Assembly (NCBI GenBank): GCA_020555605.1
Contig: JAJCJC010000001.1
Location: 248,001-312,000, forward strand
Direction: 5' to 3'
From: a bacterium 210917-SL.2.15
GTDB taxonomy: Bacteria > Bacillota > Clostridia > Oscillospirales > Oscillospiraceae
Length of the DNA stretch: 64,000 nt
Shown here: positions 55,063-63,972 of the stretch, in pieces
Layout of the letters: each line of letters opens with the position of its first letter
Position numbering within the stretch: the first letter of the stretch is position 1
Notes under the pieces: generated by a model
Told to the model about the DNA's origin: nothing
The model's database searches: none
Seen by the model: the letters and a program-made list of their open reading frames with translations, nothing else
Position numbers and translations under genes: made by a program

Positions 55063-55063
55063 T

Positions 55064-55477
55064 TTATTCGCCCATCGGCGCACCGCACTGGGGGCAGAAC
55101 TTGCCTTGAGAGGCATTTCCGCACACAGGGCAGATCTTCGTTTCCGGAGCGCCAGCCGTCTCTCCGGCAACCACCCCTTCGGCAGGAATCACATCTACGG
55201 TGGGATTTTTGCGCTGCTCTTTGGCCTCTTCCAACTCCATGATTTTTTCCTTGGCAGCCTTGATGGCGGCCACCACATCGGCAATTGCCTCCGGGGCTTC
55301 GTCGGCGTGTTCGGCCATATACCATTCGCCGATGGTTTTATAATCCTTTTCGATCTCGCGCTGCTCGCTGGCAATCTGCATGTTGATTTTGGCCGTATCC
55401 GCAGCCATCTTAGCCTTCTCGCCTGCAACAGACGCCACATCCTGCGCTTTCCGGGTCAGGTTGTCAAAAAATGCCAT
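55064..55477 (-). CDS. Helical protein with C-terminal zinc ribbon
   Basis: 137 residues from ATG 55477. The first ~85 residues are a long amphipathic helix pair (FFDNLTRKAQDVASVAGEKAKMA, KINMQIASEQREIEKDYKTIG, AIKAAKEKIMELEE), probably a coiled coil. A linker then leads to CPVCGNASQGKFCPQCGAPM, a two-knuckle zinc ribbon. This layout is common in Firmicutes (often annotated zinc-ribbon domain-containing protein) but no function is known. Confidence 0.8.
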   Translation of the reverse strand: MAFFDNLTRKAQDVASVAGEKAKMAADTAKINMQIASEQREIEKDYKTIGEWYMAEHADEAPEAIADVVAAIKAAKEKIMELEEAKEQRKNPTVDVIPAEGVVAGETAGAPETKICPVCGNASQGKFCPQCGAPMGE

Positions 55478-55791
55478 AAGAAAAACTCCCTTCAATGTTG
55501 TTTCATCCGTTTCGTACCAATTCAATCCTATTTTGTCCGCAAACACCGTTTGCAAACGCAGTGCTGTCTTTGTCCAATTGTTTTGCTATTATAGCACGCC
55601 GGTCTGTCATTTTCAACGTGCCGCCGATGAAATTCACAATTTGGTCAAACTTTCTCCGTTCTCTTTGTCCCAAATGGATGCCCTTTTTTCTATTTTATGC
55701 TATACTACTGAAAACAGGCACGAAAGAGGAACAGCGTGCCGCCTGCTTTGACGCTCTCCTGTTCCAACTGCACAGAAAGGAGCCTCCGACC

Positions 55792-56733
55792 ATGTCGCAG
55801 ATCACCGACTTCTACTTTCCATCCAGCGCCGGCCTGTGCCCGATCCACGCCAGGCAATGGCTGCCGGATCATGCCCCCTATGCCGGCGTCGTTCAGCTGC
55901 TTCACGGCATTGCCGAGCATATCGGGCGCTACGATGCCTTTGCCCGCTTTTTGAACCGCCACGGCTATATTGTCGTCGGTAACGACCATCTTGGCCACGG
56001 TGCCTCCGTATCCGCGCCGGAAAACCTGGGCTATTTTGCCGACCGCGACGGCTGGATGCATGTGAGCAACGATACCCGTACCCTTCAGATCATGACGGAG
56101 CGCCAGTTTCCTGGCCTGCCCTATGTCCTGTTCGGTCACAGTATGGGATCTTTCCTCGCCCGCACTTATTTGATCCGTTTCCCCGGCACGGTTTCCACCG
56201 CTGTGCTCTGCGGCACCGGCCAGATGCACCGTGCCGCCCTTGCCGCCGGGCGGGCCATCGCTGCCGCCGAAGCCCTGCGGCTGGGGCGGCACGGCAGAAG
56301 CCCGCTGCTCTCAACGTTAGTCTTCGGCGGTTACAACCGCGCGTTCCGTCCCAACCGCACCCCCTTTGACTGGCTCAGCACCAGCGAGGAAACCGTGGAC
56401 GCTTACCTCTCCGATCCTCTGTGCGGATTCGATGTCACAACAGGGCTGTTCCTTGACCTGATGGATGGTATGGCCTTTGTCCGAAACGAGGCCAATCTTG
56501 CCCATATGGATCCCGCTACACCCGTCTACTTCATCGCCGGCAGACTGGACGGCGTGGGCGAAAACGGTGCCGGCGTCCGGCGCGCTTACCTCAGCTTCCG
56601 AAAGGCCGGTATGCGCCATCTGGACATCCGCATCTATCCGGGGATGCGCCATGAAATCCTCAACGAAACAGCTCAGGCGCTGGTGTATGAGGATGTGCTC
56701 TCCTGGCTGCAGCAAAGGAGAGACGCACAATGA
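55792..56733 (+). CDS. Alpha/beta hydrolase, monoacylglycerol-lipase-like
   Basis: 313 residues from ATG 55792 with AAAGGAG upstream. Oxyanion region QLLHGIAEHIGRYD (about 34-47), nucleophile elbow FGHSMGSFLA (Ser at about 107), acid in YFIAGRLDGVG and His in PGMRHEILNE. The layout (HGxxEH plus GHSMG) is that of serine aminopeptidase S33/lysophospholipase-type enzymes acting on acylglycerols. Its stop overlaps the uracil-DNA glycosylase start by four bases (ATGA). Confidence 0.9.
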   Translation: MSQITDFYFPSSAGLCPIHARQWLPDHAPYAGVVQLLHGIAEHIGRYDAFARFLNRHGYIVVGNDHLGHGASVSAPENLGYFADRDGWMHVSNDTRTLQIMTERQFPGLPYVLFGHSMGSFLARTYLIRFPGTVSTAVLCGTGQMHRAALAAGRAIAAAEALRLGRHGRSPLLSTLVFGGYNRAFRPNRTPFDWLSTSEETVDAYLSDPLCGFDVTTGLFLDLMDGMAFVRNEANLAHMDPATPVYFIAGRLDGVGENGAGVRRAYLSFRKAGMRHLDIRIYPGMRHEILNETAQALVYEDVLSWLQQRRDAQ

Positions 56734-57329
56734 TGGATTGGGAGACGCTCAAAGCGGCCTGTGCGCAGTGCCATAACTGCGCTCTGGGCGAAACGCGTCA
56801 CAATGTGGTGTTCGGCATGGGCAATGAGCACGCCGAAGTCATGTTCATCGGCGAAGGCCCCGGCGAAAATGAGGATCTGCAGGGCGAACCTTTTGTGGGC
56901 GCCGCAGGCCATCTGCTCGACGATATGCTGGAAATCATCGGGCTGAAACGCAGCCAGGTGTACATTGCCAACATCGTCAAATGCCGCCCGCCCCACAACC
57001 GCGACCCTCTAAACACCGAACAGGACGCCTGCATCGCTTATCTGCGCGCGCAGGTAGCCCTGATCCAGCCGAAAATCATCGTATGTCTGGGCCGCATCGC
57101 CGCCATGCGGCTGATCCGCTCCAATTTCAAAATCACCCGGGAGCACGGCCAGTGGACGGAAAAGGGCGGCGTGCAGATGATGGCCATCTATCACCCCTCC
57201 GCCCTCCTGCGGGATCCCGACAAACGGCCGGATACTTTTGAAGACCTGAAATCCCTGGAGCAGCAGATTCGCGCCATCTGCACCCACACGCACTGCAAAA
57301 CGCCAGGCGCAGGGCAGCCCTCTGCCTAA
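56730..57329 (+). CDS. Uracil-DNA glycosylase, family 4 (Fe-S)
   Basis: 199 residues. Two cysteines near the start (CAQCHNC) and two later (VKCRPP, LIQPKIIVCLG) fit the 4Fe-4S site of family 4 enzymes. Active-site motifs are FIGEGPGENEDLQGEPFVG (the family-4 GEGPG block) and IYHPSALLRDP. It removes uracil from DNA for base-excision repair. Coupled to the upstream hydrolase gene by overlap. Confidence 0.95.
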   Translation: MMDWETLKAACAQCHNCALGETRHNVVFGMGNEHAEVMFIGEGPGENEDLQGEPFVGAAGHLLDDMLEIIGLKRSQVYIANIVKCRPPHNRDPLNTEQDACIAYLRAQVALIQPKIIVCLGRIAAMRLIRSNFKITREHGQWTEKGGVQMMAIYHPSALLRDPDKRPDTFEDLKSLEQQIRAICTHTHCKTPGAGQPSA

Positions 57330-57340
57330 AACATCCCCAA

Positions 57341-57379
57341 AAAGGAAAGCTCTGCCGCAAAGCAGCAGAGCTTTCCTTT
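57341..57379. terminator. Bidirectional terminator
   Basis: AAAGGAAAGCTCTGC/GCAGAGCTTTCCTTT perfect stem followed by T on both sides. Confidence 0.9.
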
Positions 57380-57381
57380 TT

Positions 57382-57564
57382 CTATTCTTCTGTCCTTTCG
57401 CGCGAGCCACTCTTCTTGCGCTTTTTGACACACTCGGTCAACAAATACTCAATCTGGCCGTTGATGGAGCGAAAATCGTCCTCCGCCCAAGCGGACAGAT
57501 CCTCCCACAGCTGCGGGGAAATGCGCAGAAGGAGCTGCTTCTTCCCCTTTTCCTTCTGTTCCAA
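57382..57564 (-). CDS. Small ribbon-helix-helix (Arc-like) DNA-binding protein
   Basis: 60 residues. After a lysine-rich start, LLLRISPQLWEDLSAWAEDDFRSINGQIEYLL fits one ribbon strand plus two helices of Arc/MetJ-type proteins (strand LLRIS, turn DFRSINGQIE). Without an adjacent toxin it is more likely a regulator than an antitoxin. It lies 77 bases downstream of the SPFH gene, on the same strand, a pairing also known from other Clostridia. Confidence 0.75.
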   Translation of the reverse strand: MEQKEKGKKQLLLRISPQLWEDLSAWAEDDFRSINGQIEYLLTECVKKRKKSGSRERTEE

Positions 57565-57641
57565 AGCCGCTCCCCTCCCCTCGTAAACAGTGTATCAGCT
57601 TTTCGACGTTTTGGCAAACCCTTCCGCCCGGCGCTTCGCAC

Positions 57642-58667
57642 TTAATAGAGCGAGCCGGAGTTGACAACAGGCTGCGCATCCTTATTTCCGCACAGCACCA
57701 CCAGAAGATTCGAGATCATAGCGGCCTTGCGCTCCTCATCCAGTTCGACAACCTGTTCCTCGCCCAGCTTTTCCAGCGCCATGGTCACCATGCCCACCGC
57801 GCCGTCCACGATCATCTTGCGGGCATCGATGATTGCCGCGGCCTGCTGGCGCTGCAGCATCGCCGCTGCAATTTCAGGAGCATAAGCCAAATGGGTGATG
57901 CGCGCCTCCAGCACCTCCAGTCCTGCCAACTCCACTTTGCCCTGAATTTCTGCTTTCAGCCGCTCCGCCACTTCCTGGCTGCTGCCGCGCAGCGACAGTT
58001 CGTCTCCTTCCTCAGAAACGTCATAGGGATACAGCCGGACGATGTTGCGCAGCGCAGAATCGGCCTGAATGGACAGAAAATCCATATAATTGTCCACACT
58101 GAACACCGCTTTGGCCGTGTTCACCACCCTCCAGATGACCACAATACCGATCTCGATGGGGTTCCCCATAGCGTCATTGATTTTCTGTTTGCCATTGTCC
58201 AACGTAATAGCTTTCAGCGAAATGGCTTTACCGGAAGCCCGGTCACCTTTCTTCTGCAGTTTCCCGCCGGATACTTTTCCAGCAGCCTGTTCTGCGGCAT
58301 CCTGCATGTTCATCACTGTGGGATTGACTGCGGTGCAAAACGGATTGACAAAATAGAAACCGGCTCCTTTGAGCGTCCCATAATATTTTCCGAACAGCGT
58401 CAACACCAGCGCTTCATTGGGTTTGGCCACTTTCAAGCCGCACAAAAGAACGAGGCCGATGATGGGCAGTACGATACCCAGTCCGATTGCCGCACCACCC
58501 AGCACCGCAGCACCGGGCCGCCAGGCCTCTCCCATCTGCACTGCACCGAAAATAATCAGCGGCACACATGCCGCCAACAGTATGACGCCCAGAATCAACA
58601 GCGGTACACCATATTGCCCATTGCCGATATTTTTCTCCTCGTAAATCATTTCCTTTTTCTCGTTCAT
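57642..58667 (-). CDS. SPFH/band-7 family membrane protein
   Basis: 341 residues. Two membrane helices near the N-terminus ([40 protein letters not shown]) are followed by the SPFH domain: [32 protein letters not shown], then [20 protein letters not shown]. The helical part [39 protein letters not shown] follows. Such proteins form ring-like scaffolds in membrane microdomains. Partner functions cannot be deduced. Confidence 0.92.
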   Translation of the reverse strand: MNEKKEMIYEEKNIGNGQYGVPLLILGVILLAACVPLIIFGAVQMGEAWRPGAAVLGGAAIGLGIVLPIIGLVLLCGLKVAKPNEALVLTLFGKYYGTLKGAGFYFVNPFCTAVNPTVMNMQDAAEQAAGKVSGGKLQKKGDRASGKAISLKAITLDNGKQKINDAMGNPIEIGIVVIWRVVNTAKAVFSVDNYMDFLSIQADSALRNIVRLYPYDVSEEGDELSLRGSSQEVAERLKAEIQGKVELAGLEVLEARITHLAYAPEIAAAMLQRQQAAAIIDARKMIVDGAVGMVTMALEKLGEEQVVELDEERKAAMISNLLVVLCGNKDAQPVVNSGSLY

Positions 58668-58704
58668 AGCAATGCTGTTCCTTTCTGTAAAGCGTTTTCA
58701 GTCC

Positions 58705-59022
58705 TTACGCTTCCGTCCATTTTACCGCTGTGCCATACGCCAGCACTTCGGCGGCGCCCTGCATAATGGCGGAGGTCGTATAGCGCATGGAGATAACAGC
58801 ATCCGCGCCCATACTCTCCGCCGCACGGATCATGCGCTCCAATGCGATATCGCGCGCTCTATCCATCATCTCGGTGTACGACGTCAGCTCGCCGCCCACC
58901 AACTGCTTCAATCCCTGAGTAATATCACGGCCCACATTTTTGCATTGAATTGTACTGCCCTGTGCAAGGCCTAAAATCTCATAGGATCTGCCTGCCACCT
59001 GTTCGGTCGTTGCAACTAACAC
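58705..59022 (-). CDS. YbjQ-family (UPF0145) protein
   Basis: 105 residues, full length for the family. Motifs are LVATTEQVAGRSYEILGLAQG (start), NVGRDITQGLKQLVGGELTSYTEMM, and GADAVISMRYTTSAIMQGAAEVLAYGTAV. YbjQ proteins are pentameric and of unknown function, sometimes linked to metal handling. It precedes the SPFH gene by 37 bases on the same strand, so YbjQ-SPFH-RHH form an operon. Confidence 0.93.
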   Translation of the reverse strand: MLVATTEQVAGRSYEILGLAQGSTIQCKNVGRDITQGLKQLVGGELTSYTEMMDRARDIALERMIRAAESMGADAVISMRYTTSAIMQGAAEVLAYGTAVKWTEA

Positions 59023-59127
59023 AGATCATCCTCTCCTTTTCCATTGTTTATTCCGTGTGATATTATTTCAATATCACAATTATATTATTACAAAATCTAT
59101 ACCCTGTCAAGTGCTTCTTCGATAAAA

Positions 59128-59170
59128 GATAAGATCACGGCGCTGTCATTAACAGCGCCGTGATCTTATC
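59128..59170 (-). terminator. 19-bp perfect hairpin after metY
   Basis: GATAAGATCACGGCGCTGT and its exact complement flank a CATTA loop, 44 bases after the metY stop. The minus side continues TTTTATC. Its length and perfection exceed what termination needs. Confidence 0.7.
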
Positions 59171-59214
59171 CGCTAAACATAGCTTTTCCACCTGGATCCA
59201 AACCTGTTTCTGGT

Positions 59215-60489
59215 TCAGCCCCGCAGCGCCTGATCGATGTCGGCGATCAGGTCGCCAGCCTCTTCCAGTCCGCAGGACATGCGCACCAGATCCGCACCGA
59301 CACCGGCGGCAGCGAGCTGCTCATCGCTCATCTGCCGGTGCGTGGACGACGCTGGATGCAGGCAGCAGGTGCGGGCATCGGCCACATGGGTCTCGATGGC
59401 CGCCAGTTTCAGCCGGCCCATAAAGGCCTCCGCCGCCTTCCGTCCGCCCTTGACGCCGAAAGATACCACACCGCAGGAGCCATTTGGCAGATACTTTTCT
59501 GCCAGGGCATGGTATTTATCGCCCACAAGGCCCGGATAGCTGACCCAGGCAATATCACTGTGGCCGCTCAAAAACTCCGCCACGGCCTGAGCATTTTCAC
59601 AATGCCGCTTCATACGCACATGAAGACTCTCCAGACCAAGATTCAGGAGAAACGCATGCTGGGGAGCCTGAATACAGCCGAAGTCGCGCATCAACTGCGC
59701 CGTGGCTTTGGTGATAAACGCCCCCTCCTTTCCGAATTTTTCGGCATAGGTGATACCGTGATAGCTCTCGTCCGGCGTGCACAAGCCGGGGAACTTATCG
59801 GCATGAGCCACCCAGTCAAAGCGGCCGCTGTCCACAATGGCGCCGCCCACGGCCGCACCGTGGCCGTCCATGTATTTCGTCGTGGAATGGGTCACGATGT
59901 CCGCGCCCCATTCAAAGGGGCGGCAGTTGACCGGGGTGGCAAAGGTGTTGTCCACGATCAGAGGCACGCCGTGAGCATGGGCCGCCGCGGCAAACTTTTC
60001 GATGTCCAGCACCGTCAGCGCAGGGTTGGCAATCGTTTCGCCGAACACGGCGCGGGTGTTGTCCCGAAACGCTGCGTTCAATTCCTCCGTCGTACAGTCG
60101 GGGGAAACGAACGTCACCTCGATACCCATTTTGCGCATGGTCACATCGATCAGATTGAACGTGCCGCCGTAAATCGAAGAAGACGCCACAATGTGCTCCC
60201 CACAGGTGCAGATATTAAACAGGGCGAGAAAATTGGCCGCCTGGCCGGAGGAGGTCAGCATGGCCGCCGTCCCCCCTTCCAGCTCCGCCAGTTTCGCCGC
60301 CACGGCGTCATTGGTGGGATTCTGCAGCCGGGTGTAAAAATAACCGCTCGCTTCCAGGTCAAAGAGTTTCCCCATGGCCTCGGAGCTTTCATACCTGAAC
60401 GTAGTGCTCTGCACGATAGGGATCTGCCTCGGCTCTCCATTGCCCGGCGTATAGCCTCCCTGCACGCAAATCGTATTGATATGTTTCAT
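59215..60489 (-). CDS. metY: O-acetylhomoserine/O-acetylserine sulfhydrylase (Cys/Met metabolism PLP enzyme)
   Basis: 424 residues from ATG 60489 (MKHINTICVQGGYTPGNGEPRQ). PLP-binding signatures: QSTTFRYES, SGQAANFLALFN, VDNTFATPVNCRPF and the lysine in VTHSTTKYMDGHGA (about 203). The C-terminal RMSCGLEEAGDLIADIDQAL is standard for the class. It uses sulfide to make homocysteine or cysteine from the acetylated amino acid, and matches cysE in the window. A wrongly long frame extends to 60777. Confidence 0.93.
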   Translation of the reverse strand: MKHINTICVQGGYTPGNGEPRQIPIVQSTTFRYESSEAMGKLFDLEASGYFYTRLQNPTNDAVAAKLAELEGGTAAMLTSSGQAANFLALFNICTCGEHIVASSSIYGGTFNLIDVTMRKMGIEVTFVSPDCTTEELNAAFRDNTRAVFGETIANPALTVLDIEKFAAAAHAHGVPLIVDNTFATPVNCRPFEWGADIVTHSTTKYMDGHGAAVGGAIVDSGRFDWVAHADKFPGLCTPDESYHGITYAEKFGKEGAFITKATAQLMRDFGCIQAPQHAFLLNLGLESLHVRMKRHCENAQAVAEFLSGHSDIAWVSYPGLVGDKYHALAEKYLPNGSCGVVSFGVKGGRKAAEAFMGRLKLAAIETHVADARTCCLHPASSTHRQMSDEQLAAAGVGADLVRMSCGLEEAGDLIADIDQALRG

Positions 60490-60580
60490 CCTGGATCGTT
60501 CCTTTCCCGCGCCTGCGGCGCTTTTCCTTTTCTGTCGCTTCCGCCCTGGGGCGGTCTGTTCTTTCTGTCCGCTTTTTATT

Positions 60581-60937
60581 TCACTCGCTGAACTCCACCG
60601 TAATCCCATCCGGATCGGGCACGGTAAAATGCCGGGGCTTGGGCGGATGATCAAAGATCTCCGAGGGCGCATACCCCAGCCCCGCCGCCTTCTGCCGCAG
60701 CCCTTCCAGGCCGCCCTCCGCGGCAAAGCTCGCCACCAGCCCCTGGGCACAGACTTTCTCCGCATCTGGAAACGCAACCAGTTCTAGCATCGTTTCTCCG
60801 ACGCCGTTGGCCAGGAAAGCAATTTCCCCCGGTCCGGGCCGGAACCGCCGCACCACCTGCAGCTGCGCCAGTTCCTGATAAAAGGCCAGGGATCGTTCCA
60901 GATCCCACACCATCACAGTGATATAACCCAATTTCAT
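60581..60937 (-). CDS. VOC-superfamily (glyoxalase-like) protein
   Basis: 118 residues from ATG 60937 after GGGGGAAACG. Beta-alpha-beta pattern: YITVMVWDLERSLAFYQEL at the start, the central GETMLELVAF, and HFTVPDPDGITVEFSE at the end, with the terminal Glu as likely metal ligand. Reaction unknown; could be a lyase, dioxygenase-like or resistance protein. 91 bases upstream of metY. Confidence 0.85.
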   Translation of the reverse strand: MKLGYITVMVWDLERSLAFYQELAQLQVVRRFRPGPGEIAFLANGVGETMLELVAFPDAEKVCAQGLVASFAAEGGLEGLRQKAAGLGYAPSEIFDHPPKPRHFTVPDPDGITVEFSE

Positions 60938-61002
60938 ATCGTTTCCCCCCATCGTTTCAAATGCCCCTGCAGGATCCACCGCAGTGCCGGCCGGCCTGTC
61001 GT

Positions 61003-61890
61003 TTATCCGCGCAGCGGGGCGCTGATCTCCACGCGGCCGTAATAGGCCCCGCCGCCCTCCACAGCGATCTGTACCGCTTGGATGTCGCCAAGTCCACACA
61101 GGGATTTTACCACTGAGTATAGCACATTTTCCTGCTCCTGTACGGTCTGCGGCACATTTTTCAAAAAATCTTGGGAAAAACTAACATAACATATGCCCTC
61201 ATCCATACGAACGGAAAGCACCTGCACGCCTTCCGGCAGCAACGGCAGCAGTCCCTCTGTTTCCGGGCCGCTCAGCAGCGCGGAAAGTACTGCTTCGGCC
61301 CGGGTCTGTCCCTCGGCCAGCTGCAGCGTGCGCGTCTCCGCCGTCAACTCCCCTGTGGCTGCACTGAGGAAATACAGCCGCGCGCGCAGCGTGCGCGCTT
61401 CATCGTCCATCCGGCTCAACAGAAGATCCTCCGCCGCCATCGACTGCCGTTCGCGGTAGGGCAGCGGCTGCCCCTGGGCCAGCACGCTGACACGCTCCAC
61501 CTCCGGCAACTGGCTCAACGTCAGCGCGATACAGGCGTCGGCCAGCGTCAGATCCATGCCGGACAAACGGGTGTACTCCGCAGACAGATTTACGACCGCG
61601 ACGCCGTCGTCAATGGCCACATCTAAGACCTGCGTCCCCTCCGGCAGGGGGCTGACACCTCCGTCCTGGGTTCCCGCAAGCATCCGGCGCAGCAGCGCGG
61701 ATGCGATGCGCTCCGCACTTTCCCCTTCCGCCCTGGTTCCCACGGCGCATACTGCGTCCGCACCGCCGGATTCAGACAGTTCCGTGCGGTAATACACACT
61801 GTACAGCGCGCCGCTCTGAGCCGAGGGCGCGCCGCAGGCACAGAGCGACAGCGCCGCAGCCAACGCCAAAGCAAGCACATGCTGTTTCAT
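61003..61890 (-). CDS. Lipoprotein with two GerM (GerMN) domains
   Basis: 295 residues from ATG 61890. Lipobox LSLCACGAP after a signal helix. Two repeated sporulation/spore-germination GerMN domains: one at about 55-150 (LPEGTQVLDVAIDDGVAVVNLSAEY, LTLSQLPEVERV), one at about 190-285 (LPEGVQVLSVRMDEGICYVSFSQDF, VYSVVKSL-like). GerM proteins act at the forespore and cell wall. Its ATG overlaps the histidine kinase stop (4 bases), which ties it to the two-component system. Confidence 0.92.
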   Translation of the reverse strand: MKQHVLALALAAALSLCACGAPSAQSGALYSVYYRTELSESGGADAVCAVGTRAEGESAERIASALLRRMLAGTQDGGVSPLPEGTQVLDVAIDDGVAVVNLSAEYTRLSGMDLTLADACIALTLSQLPEVERVSVLAQGQPLPYRERQSMAAEDLLLSRMDDEARTLRARLYFLSAATGELTAETRTLQLAEGQTRAEAVLSALLSGPETEGLLPLLPEGVQVLSVRMDEGICYVSFSQDFLKNVPQTVQEQENVLYSVVKSLCGLGDIQAVQIAVEGGGAYYGRVEISAPLRG

Positions 61891-63269
61891 GGGGCATCCT
61901 CCTCCCGCCACAGGGGCAGCGTCAGCGCAAACACTGTCCCGCCGCCCGGGCGCGCCCGGGCGGTCACGCTGCCGCCCCACCGGGCCGCGGTATCGTGCAC
62001 GATGGACAGGCCCAGCCCTGTGCCGCCCGCGGCGCGGGAGCGGGCCTTGTCCACCCGGTAGAAGCGCTCGAACACCTTCGGCAGATCTTCCTCTGGGATG
62101 CCAATGCCGTCGTCGGCCACCTCGATCTGCGCCGTTTCCCCGGCGCGGCAAAGGGTGATCTCCACAAAGCCGCCGGGATGGTTGTACTTGATGGCATTTT
62201 CTGTCAGATTATATACGATCTGGTAGAGATCGTCCTCCGCGCCGCGCACCGTACACGCATCCTGCAAGTGCGCGTTCAGCGCCACGCCGTGCTCTTCTGC
62301 CAGCAGCCGGAGCATATGTACCACACGCTCCACCACCGGCTCTGCCGCCACCGCGCTGCCCGGCCGGGGCGGCTCTCCGTCCAGCTTTGTCAGGCGCAGC
62401 AGCTCTTCGGTAATGCGCTGAAGGCGTTCCGACTCGCTGCGGATATCTCCCACAAACTCACGCACCGTGGCCTTGTCGATCTCCTCGGTCTGCAAAATGG
62501 AATCCGAGAGCAGCCGGATCGATGCCAGGGGCGTTTTCAACTCATGGGAGGCGTCCGCCACAAAACGGCGGCGGGCATTTTCCGTCACCTGCAGCCGATC
62601 CGTCAGGCTGTCAAACTCCCGGGCCAGAGCGGCAATCTCGTCGTGTCCGCCCACAGCGGTGCGATGGTTATAATCGCCCCGGCGCACAATGCGGATCGCC
62701 GAAAGCAATTCTCCAAAGCGTGCCGTCAGCAGCTTGGAGAGCACCAGACTGATAAGCAGCACCGCCAGTCCCGTCACCAGAGAGATGTTGCGCAGGTTCT
62801 TCTGCAGCCCGCCCAGCAGTTCCGCCTGCTCCATATCGTACTCATAGGCATACACCGCGCCGATGATCTGCCCCCGGTACACCACCGGCGAGGCTGCCCG
62901 GCTGCGGAAGGCCCCGTCCTCATAGCGGGAGTGAAACGCATCATAGCCGCCCAATGCCTCGACAATTTCCGTATAGAGCGCATAGCGCCCCACGGCGCCG
63001 CCGGTTTCCCGGTCGTCGTAAAGCACAATTCCGTCCGCGTCCGTCACCAGCACGCGGGATACTGCAGCCTCTTCCGCCACAGTCATGGCCTGGGCCACAT
63101 TTTTTTCCGTCAGCACGTCCAGCCCTGACAGGGCCGACACCATCACCGAAACGCTGCTCTGCATAGTGGTCTGCTTAGAGCGGAACACCATGTTCTGCGA
63201 CACCACCAGCGGATAGGTATTCAGCAGCACCAGCACGGCGATGATAATGAGAATATAGCTGAGCGCCAT
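61887..63269 (-). CDS. Membrane sensor histidine kinase
   Basis: 460 residues from ATG 63269; no strong ribosome site is seen and the frame stays open upstream without another standard start. Two membrane helices (about 1-20 and 165-185) flank an extracytoplasmic sensor domain. HAMP-like region GDYNHRTAVGGHDEIAALAREFDSL. H-box FVADASHELKTPLASIRLL (His at about 246), N-box NLTENAIKYN, G1 VADDGIGIPEEDLPKVFERFYRVD, G2 GTGLGLSIV. Of WalK/PhoR type. Partner of the response regulator 22 bases upstream. Confidence 0.92.
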   Translation of the reverse strand: MALSYILIIIAVLVLLNTYPLVVSQNMVFRSKQTTMQSSVSVMVSALSGLDVLTEKNVAQAMTVAEEAAVSRVLVTDADGIVLYDDRETGGAVGRYALYTEIVEALGGYDAFHSRYEDGAFRSRAASPVVYRGQIIGAVYAYEYDMEQAELLGGLQKNLRNISLVTGLAVLLISLVLSKLLTARFGELLSAIRIVRRGDYNHRTAVGGHDEIAALAREFDSLTDRLQVTENARRRFVADASHELKTPLASIRLLSDSILQTEEIDKATVREFVGDIRSESERLQRITEELLRLTKLDGEPPRPGSAVAAEPVVERVVHMLRLLAEEHGVALNAHLQDACTVRGAEDDLYQIVYNLTENAIKYNHPGGFVEITLCRAGETAQIEVADDGIGIPEEDLPKVFERFYRVDKARSRAAGGTGLGLSIVHDTAARWGGSVTARARPGGGTVFALTLPLWREEDAP

Positions 63270-63291
63270 GCGCAGCTGCAGGCTGCCGCTT

Positions 63292-63972
63292 TTACCCTTT
63301 AAAATAGTACCCCACTCCCCATTTTGTCAGGATATACTCCGGCTGGGCCGGGTTCTCCTCGATCTTCTCCCGCAGCCGGCGCACATGCACGTCCACCGTC
63401 CGGAAGTCGCCCTGGTATTCATAGCCCCACACCACGTTCATCAGTACCTCGCGGCTGTAGACCCGGCGGGGATGCTTCATCAAAAGCTCCAGCAGGTCGT
63501 ACTCCTTGGCCGTCAGTTCCACCCGCGTTTCGCCCCGGCGCACCACGTGCTCCCGCTGATCCAGCGTCAGGGCGCCCACGGTGATCTCCTCGCTTTTTTC
63601 CTGTCTCCCGGAGCCGGCGGCGCGCTTGAGCAGCGCCTTCACCCGGGCCTTCAGCTCCAAAATATTGAAGGGCTTGGTCATATAGTCGTCCGCCCCGCAG
63701 TCAAAACCCATCAGCTTGTCCGTATCCTCGCCTTTGGCCGTGAGCATGATGATGGGCACATCAGAGAATTCCCGGATGCGCATACAGGCTTCCAACCCGT
63801 CGATCTGGGGCATCATCACATCCAGAATGATAAGGTCGTATTCCCCGCTGCGGGCCAACTCCACGGCGGCGCTACCGTCATAGACCCCCTCCACCTGGTA
63901 GCCCTCATGCTCCAGATTGAACTTGATACCCTTGACGAGCAGTCTTTCGTCATCCACCACTAAAATTTTCAC
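63292..63972 (-). CDS. OmpR/PhoB-type response regulator
   Basis: 226 residues from GTG 63972. Receiver domain: phosphorylation Asp in LIILDVMMPQID (about 51), switch MLTAKGEDTD, Lys in MTKPFN. Winged-helix domain from about 130: VELTAKEYDLLELLMKHPRRVYSRE, then TVDVHVRRLREKI. Closest in form to WalR/PhoP of Firmicutes. The GTG overlaps the stop of the upstream gene. Confidence 0.95.
   Translation of the reverse strand: MKILVVDDERLLVKGIKFNLEHEGYQVEGVYDGSAAVELARSGEYDLIILDVMMPQIDGLEACMRIREFSDVPIIMLTAKGEDTDKLMGFDCGADDYMTKPFNILELKARVKALLKRAAGSGRQEKSEEITVGALTLDQREHVVRRGETRVELTAKEYDLLELLMKHPRRVYSREVLMNVVWGYEYQGDFRTVDVHVRRLREKIEENPAQPEYILTKWGVGYYFKG

Noticed and set aside
57382..57564. RHH protein as antitoxin of a toxin-antitoxin pair
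   Set aside because: No small toxin-like gene on either side; neighbours are a terminator/glycosylase and an SPFH gene.
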